From Fibrobacteraceae bacterium (GTDB taxonomy: Bacteria > Fibrobacterota > Fibrobacteria > Fibrobacterales > Fibrobacteraceae), in NCBI GenBank assembly GCA_021443045.1, contig JABUUT010000008.1, forward strand, positions 112,634 to 121,837: DNA of 9,204 nucleotides, read 5' to 3'. Of the stretch, positions 1-5,892 are shown piece after piece (the stretch's first letter is position 1; every line of letters starts with the position of its first letter). The notes under the pieces are model-generated. The model saw only the letters and a list, made by a program, of their open reading frames with translations. It ran no database searches and was not told where the DNA came from. Made by a program: the position numbers and the translations under genes.

Positions 1-4
1 CTCG

Positions 5-109
5 GTCATGCCCGTGCAAGCACGGTCGCGACTCTCGCCTTGGGGCGTAATCCCCTATCCCCTATCGCAAAGCTCCAGGGTCCAGGGCTAAAGGCTGCTC
101 CAGGATGAC
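5..109. repeat. Candidate interspersed intergenic repeat
   Basis: This non-coding stretch starts with GTCAT (5-9) and ends with ATGAC (105-109), a short terminal inverted repeat. Inside it are a compact hairpin, CCGTG-CAAG-CACGG (12-25), a tandem pair of TCCCCTA (51-64) and a tandem pair of TCCAGGG (74-87). The mix of terminal inversion, internal hairpin and 7-bp duplications is typical of small non-autonomous intergenic repeats. Only one copy is visible in the window, so its repeated nature is inferred. No gene is seen in 1-179. Confidence 0.35.
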
Positions 110-179
110 ACCGACTATCGGAAACCACGTTTTACCATACGCGCAGTTTAGCAAAAGATTCATAAATATTTTACAAATG

Positions 180-761
180 CTAGAAAACGGGCCCTACAGA
201 CTTAACCTTTTCTACTTTCTTGCTTACCGATTTTTCGTCGGCCAGCTTGCGGTGCACCACCACACCTACGGCAAAGAAGCGGTTGTCTATCTGAACCACT
301 GCCGTATGGGCATCCAAAGTTTTAACACCATACCAATTCTGGTACACGTTGTGTATGCCGCCATCCTTTAGGGCTGAAGATTCCGTAATGGTGGGAACCC
401 CAGAAGACTTGCCATATTTTAGGGTAAACTGCTCAGACATATAGGACACTGCTTCAAAAGCCTTGCCCAGGCGGGCCTGTTCTACACGGCCTGTGCGTAT
501 TTCAAAGGAATAAAACTTGTCGTTCTTATTAAAAAGAAAATCAACTTTTACAGGGAGTTCCCCAAACATGTAAACAGGAATAACGATTCTCTCACCTTCA
601 CCGCTTTGACCAAAGGGTTCATAACCCATTTTCAAAATTTCTTCAATCACCGTCTGACGGGAGGCGCCAAAAGGAATACCTGCAAATTCATTATTACGCT
701 GAGCAAATGCTTCCAGGGAAAGCATCAACAGCATAATTGTCATAATGAATGTAGTCTTCAT
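180..761 (-). CDS. Secreted protein of unknown function
   Basis: This encodes a 193-residue protein I cannot assign to a named family. Residues 1-20 form a classical signal peptide: Lys2, a hydrophobic Met/Leu/Ile core, then AFA before Gln21. It is therefore probably exported to the periplasm or beyond. The mature part opens with FAGIPFGASRQTV, followed by alternating hydrophobic and polar segments suggesting a small alpha/beta fold, with LKYGKSSG near residues 114-121. The general pattern resembles small secreted proteins common in Bacteroidetes (a G-I/V-P motif near the start and a KYG motif later), but that is only a resemblance. The tail is Lys-rich. A GTG at 764 directly precedes the ATG at 761. 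I chose ATG because AGGAG (771-775) sits 9 nt upstream of it. The gene is divergent from aroC and appears monocistronic. Confidence 0.85.
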   Translation of the reverse strand: MKTTFIMTIMLLMLSLEAFAQRNNEFAGIPFGASRQTVIEEILKMGYEPFGQSGEGERIVIPVYMFGELPVKVDFLFNKNDKFYSFEIRTGRVEQARLGKAFEAVSYMSEQFTLKYGKSSGVPTITESSALKDGGIHNVYQNWYGVKTLDAHTAVVQIDNRFFAVGVVVHRKLADEKSVSKKVEKVKSVGPVF

Positions 762-786
762 CACAGTCAGCTCCTAAACTTTGTAA

Positions 787-792
787 AACATA
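787..792 (-). promoter_or_regulatory. -10 element for the secreted-protein gene
   Basis: Read on the minus strand, CTATGTTTTAC contains the hexamer TATGTT (792 to 787). Its 3' end lies 25 nt upstream of the ATG at 761, leaving room for the AGGAG ribosome-binding site at 775-771. It fits the (C/G)TATNTTT pattern found before other genes here. I see no clear -35. Confidence 0.4.
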
Positions 793-845
793 GTAAACTT
801 TTCTAAAGAAAATAACCTTTTTACCGCAAAAAAAGTGCATTTATC

Positions 846-851
846 TATATT
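846..851 (+). promoter_or_regulatory. -10 element of aroC, leaderless spacing
   Basis: CTATATTTATGG contains TATATT at 846-851, only 6 nt before the aroC ATG at 858. Transcription normally begins about 6-8 nt after a -10 box, so the mRNA would start at or next to the A of the start codon. No purine-rich Shine-Dalgarno is present between 830 and 857, which agrees with a leaderless message. Confidence 0.5.
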
Positions 852-857
852 TATGGT

Positions 858-1940
858 ATGTCTAGTACCTTTGGAACTGTTTTTTTTGTTACAACGTGGG
901 GCGAATCACACGGAAAAGGCGTTGGAGCCGTTTTAGAAGGCTGCCCAGCCGGTCTTCCCATTACCGAGGAAGAAATTCAGGCCGCATTAGACCGCAGGCG
1001 CCCCGGGCAGAACAAACTGACCACCCCCCGCAACGAAAAAGACCAAGTTAGAATAATGTCGGGAGTTTTTGAAGGTAAAACTACAGGAACCCCTATTTCT
1101 TTTGTGGTGGAAAACGAAGACCAGCATAGCAACGACTATGAAGATATCAAAAAGTGGTACCGCCCCGGACATGCCGACTTGTGCTACGACCTAAAATATG
1201 GCTTTAGAGACTATCGGGGCGGCGGAAGAAGCTCCGCTCGCGAAACTATTGGTCGCGTGGCAGCCGGCGAAGTGGCTCGAAAGCTTTTAAAAACCGTAAA
1301 CCAAACTGAGATTTTAGCCTGGGTGTCTTCTGTTGGCAACATTGATTGCCCTCCTGTGGATTTAGATACTATTTCCATGGAGCAAATTGAAGCATCTCCC
1401 GTGCGTTGCCCAGACCCAGCCACCAGTGCAGCCATGGAACAGGAAGTTCTGGATGCCCGAAAAAATAAAGATAGCGTTGGTGGCATAGTCACCTTGCTGG
1501 TGCGTAAACCACCCATTGGGCTTGGGGAACCCGTATTTGACAAGCTGGATGCCAAGTTGGCTCAGGCCATGCTTTCTATTCCAGCATGCAAGGGCTTTGA
1601 AATAGGAAGCGGCTTTTCGGCAGCCCGCATGCGGGGAAGCCAGCACAACGACACTATTTACTTTGATGGCAGGGAATACCACACCAAAACAAACAATGCC
1701 GGTGGCGTGCTAGGCGGAATTTCAAACGGTGAGTATATTGTGTGCCGACTGGCCTTTAAGCCCACAGCCACTCTTTTGCAGGCGCAAGATACAGCCAGCA
1801 ACAATGGTGAAAACGGGCAACTCTCCGCTAAAGGCCGACACGACCCTTGCGTAGCCCTTAGAGCTCCTGTTATTGTAGAAAGCATGGCGGCCTTGGTTCT
1901 TGCCGACATGTACCTGCAACAAAAAAGAAACTGCCTATAA
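858..1940 (+). CDS. aroC: Chorismate synthase
   Basis: Chorismate synthase is the last enzyme of the shikimate pathway. It converts 5-enolpyruvylshikimate-3-phosphate to chorismate, the precursor of aromatic amino acids and folate, using reduced FMN in the cytosol. At 360 residues the protein has the normal family length. All three family signatures are visible: GESHG at 15-19, GGGRSSARET at 121-130 and RHDPCVALRAP at 327-337. RRRPGQ (46-51), RPGHAD (102-107) and GGVLGGISNGE (282-292) are also conserved. The start is the only sensible one, since TFGTVFFVTTWGESHG aligns with normal N termini. It has no Shine-Dalgarno but a -10 box 6 nt upstream, so it may be translated from a leaderless mRNA. 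lpxK follows after 10 nt and may be cotranscribed; the two pathways are unrelated. Confidence 0.97.
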   Translation: MSSTFGTVFFVTTWGESHGKGVGAVLEGCPAGLPITEEEIQAALDRRRPGQNKLTTPRNEKDQVRIMSGVFEGKTTGTPISFVVENEDQHSNDYEDIKKWYRPGHADLCYDLKYGFRDYRGGGRSSARETIGRVAAGEVARKLLKTVNQTEILAWVSSVGNIDCPPVDLDTISMEQIEASPVRCPDPATSAAMEQEVLDARKNKDSVGGIVTLLVRKPPIGLGEPVFDKLDAKLAQAMLSIPACKGFEIGSGFSAARMRGSQHNDTIYFDGREYHTKTNNAGGVLGGISNGEYIVCRLAFKPTATLLQAQDTASNNGENGQLSAKGRHDPCVALRAPVIVESMAALVLADMYLQQKRNCL

Positions 1941-1941
1941 T
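1936..1941 (+). promoter_or_regulatory. Possible internal -10 element before lpxK
   Basis: A perfect TATAAT (1936-1941) overlaps the aroC stop codon and ends 9 nt before the GTG at 1951. It may give lpxK its own short-leader or leaderless transcript in addition to read-through from aroC. No convincing -35 is seen, and the match could be chance. Confidence 0.3.
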
Positions 1942-1950
1942 AGACAAGAC

Positions 1951-2841
1951 GTGTCCATTGTTAAGCGACTCCTTTCGTATCTATACCGCCTGGGCTACCT
2001 ACTGCACCACCGCATTGGCCTTAGGCCCCAGGCGGATAGCACAGCTTTTAAACCCCACATTATCATAGTAGGAAGTTACCTGGCAGGTGGAGCGGGTAAA
2101 ACTCCTTTTTGCATTTGGCTTGCTAAAAAAATCCTCTCCAAAAAGAGCTCCACTTCTATTGCCATTCTGTGCCACTCCAAGGCCATTGACGAAGCCAACT
2201 TAATAAGGCGGGCCCTACGGGGTTTTTCTTCCGTTCAAATTTTTACCACACGCAACAGGTTCAAAACAGCAAAGCAAATACAGGACCAATTCAAATACAT
2301 CTTGTGCGACGATGGTTTTGAAGACAGCCGCTTTGTGGGAGCCACTATATTCTGCCTCAACTGGGGTTCACCACCAAGCCGCACCACCCACCTTATTCCC
2401 TGCGGCAAAAACAGGAGCCTGGCACAAGACCACCCCAACATAGGTTTAAACCTTCAATGTGCGGGCCAAAGCCCCCACATTCAATTTTCCATCGATTCCG
2501 TGATAAACCTTAGAGGTGAGGCCCTTATTCCAAATTTGGTTAACACAGACAAAGCTGCTGTCGCAGCCTCCGCCATTGGAGACCCACACCGTTTTTTTGC
2601 CGATTTGCATAGCACAGGCATTAAAATAGCCTCTGCAACAGCCCTAAAAGACCACAGTTTTAAAATTGTGCAGGTTGTTAAAAAAGCTTTGGCCCATAAC
2701 CAACCCATTATAATTACAGAAAAAGACTGGATAAAGCTGCCAAAGGCCCTGCAACAGAGCCCCCTTGTGTATACAGCCGTTCAAGAAGTAAAAGTAATGC
2801 CAAATGTTGAAGAAGAAATTCTAAACGCCTTGTCGCTCTAG
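1951..2841 (+). CDS. lpxK: Tetraacyldisaccharide 4'-kinase (divergent LpxK)
   Basis: LpxK phosphorylates the 4' position of the lipid A disaccharide precursor at the inner face of the cytoplasmic membrane. The 296-residue protein keeps the family order: an N-terminal segment YLYRLGYLLHH, the P-loop region IIIVGSYLAGGAGKTP (37-52), YILCDDGFED (117-126) for the usual DDGxQ motif, AIGDPHRFF (208-216) for the usual GIGNPxRFF, DHSF (234-237) and ITEKDWIKLP (255-264). It is shorter than typical members (about 320-350 residues). The SRGYG motif after the P-loop is not recognisable; CHSKAID (74-80) stands there. The PAGPLRE segment is reduced to IPCGKNRSL. An ATG at 1900 would extend the protein 17 residues inside aroC. 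I prefer GTG at 1951 because family alignment begins there. Function is likely but activity is less certain. Confidence 0.85.
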   Translation: MSIVKRLLSYLYRLGYLLHHRIGLRPQADSTAFKPHIIIVGSYLAGGAGKTPFCIWLAKKILSKKSSTSIAILCHSKAIDEANLIRRALRGFSSVQIFTTRNRFKTAKQIQDQFKYILCDDGFEDSRFVGATIFCLNWGSPPSRTTHLIPCGKNRSLAQDHPNIGLNLQCAGQSPHIQFSIDSVINLRGEALIPNLVNTDKAAVAASAIGDPHRFFADLHSTGIKIASATALKDHSFKIVQVVKKALAHNQPIIITEKDWIKLPKALQQSPLVYTAVQEVKVMPNVEEEILNALSL

Positions 2842-2859
2842 TAAATCTCTTTGTATATT
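2830..2859 (+). promoter_or_regulatory. Promoter of the RavA-like gene
   Basis: GTATATTTGACA holds a -10 hexamer TATATT (2854-2859). A weak -35, TTGTCG (2830-2835), lies 18 bp upstream inside the 3' end of lpxK. The -10 box is followed by AGGAG (2869-2873) and then, 6 nt later, the ATG at 2880. The leader would be very short but would include the Shine-Dalgarno. Confidence 0.5.
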
Positions 2860-2879
2860 TGACACAACAGGAGAAAAAC

Positions 2880-4343
2880 ATGACACTATCCCAACGAATG
2901 AGCCAGCTTTTGCAATCGCTGGAAGCCGGCATTACCGAACGTGAATTTTGCTTTGAACTTACTTTCTTGGCAACCATTCTTAAAGAACCTGTATACTTGT
3001 ACGGGCGCTCTGGTTCCGGAAAATCCCTGATTATCAAACGCATTTGGGCCGCCTTTAAGGACGGAAAGGTTTTTATAGTCAACAAACGCCACCCCAACTT
3101 TCCAGAGCACCTGCAAGACTACGGAATTGTAACCTTCCAGAGCTTTGACGGCACCGACGAAATGTACAAGAAAAATGCACAGATTGGCCTTTGCTACAAA
3201 GATGACTACTCCCTGATTATCACCGGTGCCCAGCGCCCTGAGGTGGCCTTGAATGCTGCAGAAATTGCCTACAAGATGCCTCTCATTGTTTCTGTTCCAG
3301 AAAGTTTATCTTCATCAGCACTGTGCAGTCTGCTTCAAGACCCCGAGGTTCAAAAGAAACCTTCCCTAGCCGAAAACATTGCCGTTACCGCCGAAGAAAA
3401 AAAGGAGTGGGCCGATAAAATCATGAAGATAACCCTGTCTCCAGACACTCTTGAAATTATCGGAAAAATTGCGGAGGTTTGTGCCAACAACAACATCTAC
3501 ATTCCTATTAGAAAGTGGATAGCCTATTCCAACATGATGAAGGCCATAGCCTTCTTTAACGAGAGAACCGAAACCAGAATGACCGACACCCTGTTCCTGG
3601 GTACCTACATGTGGGGACGCAACAGCTCCAACAAACTGATTTCGGAATCTTTCCGCAATTTGCTTAAAGAAAAACTGGTACCCGAAGAACTTCGCCAAGA
3701 TGCTAAAGACTACGACTTGGACAACCTGGTAGAGAGGGTTGAAAAAATAACCCGAAAGAGCAACAACCGCTACGATTCCATTCTATTTGCAGGAGAATTC
3801 TGCGTAACCTACAGCATTGTGATTGGCGGCGAAAAAGCGACGCTCTATGTTCCCGTGCGCTACATTGAAACCAGTGAAGATTTTCACCCTTACGGTGACA
3901 CGGCCCAGCAAGAAAAAGCCATCAAGTGCAACTTCCATGGCACCACCAACTGTTCCATTGCCGTTCACGCCTCTGTAAAGCAGACAGGACTTCGTGGCAA
4001 GGGCATGAGGAACACCACCAACTTAACGGGGCCCTTTGACCACTTTGCCTCCTTGCCTACAGCCATTCTAAAAGGAAACGACAACGACATTATTATGCAG
4101 AAAAAAGCCAAGATGGAAGGTATTGAAGTGGAAATTAAGCGTGCAGCCGAAAAAGAAAGCCGCAAACTTTTGGAGCTAAAAAAGATTTACCACAACCTGA
4201 ACGGGGCCCGCAACGACCTATTCTTGTACAAGGAAATCTTTAACGAATTGCAAGACCACATTCGAAAAGAATTTGAGCTGACATCACACAGCATTACAAA
4301 AATCAAGGAAGTTCACAAACTTGTAACTTCCATTGGAGTGTAG
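2880..4343 (+). CDS. RavA-like MoxR AAA+ protein with degenerate ATPase motifs
   Basis: In E. coli, RavA is a hexameric MoxR-family ATPase that works with the VWA protein ViaA. This 487-residue protein has RavA's length (about 498) and layout: helical start SQRMSQLLQSLEAGITERE, P-loop YGRSGSGKS (41-49), the helical part with TAEEKKEWADKIMKITL (170-186) and IRKWIAYSNMMKAIAFF (210-226), a beta-rich insert (about 300-395) resembling the LARA domain in position, and a C-terminal helical/coiled-coil region (about 405-470). The Walker B position reads YSLIITGAQRP (110-120) instead of the acidic IVFLDE type. The sensor-1 region reads IVSVPES (136-142), and no LYDR-like arginine segment follows. The region between is also shortened. 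It may bind nucleotide but hydrolyse poorly. No ViaA gene is adjacent. The start at 2880 is set by AGGAG 6 nt upstream; a TTG at 2859 would include that site in coding sequence. Confidence 0.8.
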   Translation: MTLSQRMSQLLQSLEAGITEREFCFELTFLATILKEPVYLYGRSGSGKSLIIKRIWAAFKDGKVFIVNKRHPNFPEHLQDYGIVTFQSFDGTDEMYKKNAQIGLCYKDDYSLIITGAQRPEVALNAAEIAYKMPLIVSVPESLSSSALCSLLQDPEVQKKPSLAENIAVTAEEKKEWADKIMKITLSPDTLEIIGKIAEVCANNNIYIPIRKWIAYSNMMKAIAFFNERTETRMTDTLFLGTYMWGRNSSNKLISESFRNLLKEKLVPEELRQDAKDYDLDNLVERVEKITRKSNNRYDSILFAGEFCVTYSIVIGGEKATLYVPVRYIETSEDFHPYGDTAQQEKAIKCNFHGTTNCSIAVHASVKQTGLRGKGMRNTTNLTGPFDHFASLPTAILKGNDNDIIMQKKAKMEGIEVEIKRAAEKESRKLLELKKIYHNLNGARNDLFLYKEIFNELQDHIRKEFELTSHSITKIKEVHKLVTSIGV

Positions 4344-4345
4344 TC

Positions 4346-4358
4346 TAGGGCTTCCCTA
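4346..4358. terminator. Small hairpin between convergent genes
   Basis: TAGGG-CTT-CCCTA forms a 5-bp stem with a 3-nt loop between the convergent stops of the RavA-like gene (4343) and the groES-like gene (4356), overlapping the latter's stop codon. No U-tract follows on either strand, so a terminator role is weakly supported. Confidence 0.2.
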
Positions 4359-4745
4359 CAAATTCTCGATTTCAGAAATTCCGTTGGGAACCTGATTGCG
4401 AAGCACCAGAAGAATGGCATTCTGGCTCACGATTACATATCGTTCAGCACCCACTTGTATTTCGTGGCCGTTGGCATGAAGGTATAACGCTTCATCACCC
4501 TCTTTTACCTGCAAGGGAACATAGTTTACACTTTCCTGATTTTCCTTGAACAGGGAGTCGGGATCGGAGTTAGCCGGAATGGGGTACCCAGGCCCCACCC
4601 TCATAACTATTCCTGTATGCACAGCATCATGTTCCTGAACAGAGGGAGGAAGATAAAGGCCGCCGGTAGTTTTATTGGAGCCTTCCAAAGGTTTAATTAA
4701 AACTCGGTCACCAATGACCACAATATTCTTAAGTGAATCCATCAT
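4356..4745 (-). CDS. GroES-like co-chaperonin, divergent orphan form
   Basis: GroES caps the GroEL folding chamber. This 129-residue protein matches the fold: VIGDRVLIKPLEG (10-22), a mobile loop about 22-38 (NKTTGGLYLPPS) with LYL at 30-32 where the GroEL-binding tripeptide normally lies, GIVMRVGPGYP (45-55), and the closing strands RYVIVSQNAILLVLR (102-116). It is longer than the usual 95-100 residues because of an insert of about 20 residues (about 55-76) at the roof region and a short C-terminal tail. The GPGYP...YVPLQ pattern resembles the second GroES-like family I know from Bacteroidetes, typically encoded away from groEL. No groEL is next to it. The two ATGs at 4745 and 4742 are adjacent. 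There is no Shine-Dalgarno, and TATTTT lies 6 nt upstream of 4745, suggesting a leaderless mRNA. Confidence 0.85.
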   Translation of the reverse strand: MMDSLKNIVVIGDRVLIKPLEGSNKTTGGLYLPPSVQEHDAVHTGIVMRVGPGYPIPANSDPDSLFKENQESVNYVPLQVKEGDEALYLHANGHEIQVGAERYVIVSQNAILLVLRNQVPNGISEIENL

Positions 4746-4767
4746 GACCCAAAAATAGAATTATATT
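4746..4767. promoter_or_regulatory. 22-bp divergent promoter region
   Basis: The start codons of the groES-like gene (minus) and the SLT-like gene (plus) are 22 bp apart. On the minus strand, CTATTTTTGGG gives TATTTT (4757 to 4752), 6 nt before ATG 4745, and TATAAT (4765 to 4760) is a second choice. On the plus strand, TAGAAT (4756-4761) ends 6 nt before GTG 4768, and TATATT (4762-4767) ends 6 nt before GTG 4774. The -10 boxes overlap, and each -35 would have to lie in or near the opposite coding region. Confidence 0.5.
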
Positions 4768-5697
4768 GTGTTTGTGTTTCTGATTTTTTTATGGATATTC
4801 ATTGTAACTGCGCTGGCCGTCTATTTGGGCAGAACCCCAAAGGGCCGGGGCTGGTTGCGGATTTTGCGCAGAAGCAAAAAATTGTGGGCCGCCATATTAT
4901 GCCTGTTTGTGGTGGTGGGGCTTATTGCTATTGCCTTTTATTTTCAGGCATCTCCCAAGCCTAAAAAAATTGAAGACCGGCTGTTGTTTTCCAAGTATGC
5001 CGCCAACATGGTGCAACAGTTGGCCTACCCCGAAGAAATGACTTTGGACAGTTCCTGCAAAATGGACCAGGTGATGCCGGAGTTGGCCTACATTCTTCCC
5101 AGTCTTTTAACCATCCACAAAGAAACTGTTACCGAAAAAAGAGTGGTTCCCAGACTTTCACGCTTAGACAACAAGCTGGTGCTGCACCTGGATGGATACA
5201 AAGTTTTTGTGAACCGAGGCTCAAAGCTGTTAAAGAGGGTAAAAAAAGATTTGGGCCCCCGGTACAAGGTTTCTTTAACCACCCAAAACGCCAACCACAC
5301 CTTGACCATTACATACAAAGGCACCCTATGGGACAACGAACAACTTTGTGGGCTACCTGTCCTGGAGGCAGCCACAAAAGAAGGCGTTGATCCCTCCCTG
5401 TTAATGGCCCTCATCAGGCACACATCCGATTTTCGGTTTGACTACACCGGCCCCGATAGAACCCGGGGGCTTTTAGCCCTTAACAGAGGGACCGGGCTAG
5501 ATCAGATTTTTATTGGAGCCCAGCTGCTAAAAAAAAGCCTAAAAGAAAATAAAACCACAGAAGATGCTGTAGCAAGTCTGTACCCCATTAAGCGGTTGCG
5601 AGAAACCTCGGCGGACTGGAGAAAGAACCCTCTGAGACGCACCTGGGTGGAACAAGTTATTGGAGACAGCCGGTTTTACAAAAACAATGGGTTGTAA
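4768..5697 (+). CDS. Membrane protein with degenerate lytic-transglycosylase-like domain
   Basis: The 309-residue protein has two hydrophobic segments (about 1-20 and 40-60) flanking a basic loop, GRTPKGRGWLRILRRSKK. The remainder is probably periplasmic. Residues about 197-255 resemble the goose-lysozyme-like SLT fold of soluble lytic transglycosylases: VLEAATKEGVDPSLLMALIR, then GLLALN (234-239) where GLMQLMP is usual, then IFIGAQLLKKSL. At the catalytic position, where SLT enzymes have E-S-x-F, this protein reads T219-S220-D-F, so the essential Glu seems replaced by Thr. It may bind glycan without cutting it. Residues 65-190 match nothing I recognise. The start is GTG at 4768; an in-frame TAG at 4756 rules out anything much earlier, and GTG at 4774 is an alternative. 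It appears monocistronic. Confidence 0.75.
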   Translation: MFVFLIFLWIFIVTALAVYLGRTPKGRGWLRILRRSKKLWAAILCLFVVVGLIAIAFYFQASPKPKKIEDRLLFSKYAANMVQQLAYPEEMTLDSSCKMDQVMPELAYILPSLLTIHKETVTEKRVVPRLSRLDNKLVLHLDGYKVFVNRGSKLLKRVKKDLGPRYKVSLTTQNANHTLTITYKGTLWDNEQLCGLPVLEAATKEGVDPSLLMALIRHTSDFRFDYTGPDRTRGLLALNRGTGLDQIFIGAQLLKKSLKENKTTEDAVASLYPIKRLRETSADWRKNPLRRTWVEQVIGDSRFYKNNGL

Positions 5698-5710
5698 ACT
5701 TTAACCGCAT

Positions 5711-5830
5711 TGTTGATAAGTTGTGGAATATCCGCCTATTTCTTTGTCATAGAAACCGCTATTTTATTACAAATCAACGACTTACGATATTAGCGAATTA
5801 ATCCACAACAAAGAAGTTTATTGTCGATAA
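5711..5830. other. Cluster of near-consensus DnaA boxes
   Basis: Four 9-mers lie within one mismatch of the DnaA box TTWTNCACA: TGTTGATAA (5711-5719, minus orientation), TGTGGAATA (5722-5730, minus), TAATCCACA (5799-5807, plus) and TGTCGATAA (5822-5830, minus). The first two are adjacent, with starts 11 nt apart. GTTGTGGA (5720-5727) and TCCACAAC (5802-5809) form a perfect 8-bp inverted repeat around an AT-rich segment. This resembles an origin-type or DnaA-regulatory arrangement, but no perfect box is present and no dnaA or dnaN is nearby. Confidence 0.35.
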
Positions 5831-5854
5831 ATGGAAATGGTCCCTACCAGCACT

Positions 5855-5885
5855 TTTACACCCCACGCCAGCCAATTACTATATT
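5855..5885 (+). promoter_or_regulatory. Promoter of the ABC-F gene, leaderless spacing
   Basis: TTTACA (5855-5860), five of six bases of the -35 consensus, precedes TATATT (5880-5885) by 19 bp. The -10 box ends 7 nt before GTG 5893. It sits in the motif CTATATTTG, nearly identical to that before aroC. This supports GTG 5893 as the start of a leaderless transcript, placing the in-frame TTG at 5821 upstream of the promoter. Confidence 0.5.
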
Positions 5886-5892
5886 TGAACCC

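Noticed and set aside
105..371. Plus-strand open frame of 88 codons
   Set aside because: It runs antisense to the signal-peptide gene at 180-761, its start lies in the repeat-like element, and it has no ribosome-binding site or recognisable protein features.
1211..1909. Several minus-strand open frames inside aroC
   Set aside because: They are mirror frames of a strongly conserved gene; their residues follow the complementary codon bias and show no motif or start signal.
2714..3116. Minus-strand open frames across the lpxK/RavA-like junction
   Set aside because: They overlap two supported plus-strand genes and the promoter and Shine-Dalgarno of the second; no independent support.
2880..4745. 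A RavA/GroES-like stress module
   Set aside because: The two genes are convergent with separate promoters, and no viaA or groEL is present, so adjacency alone does not support a joint system.
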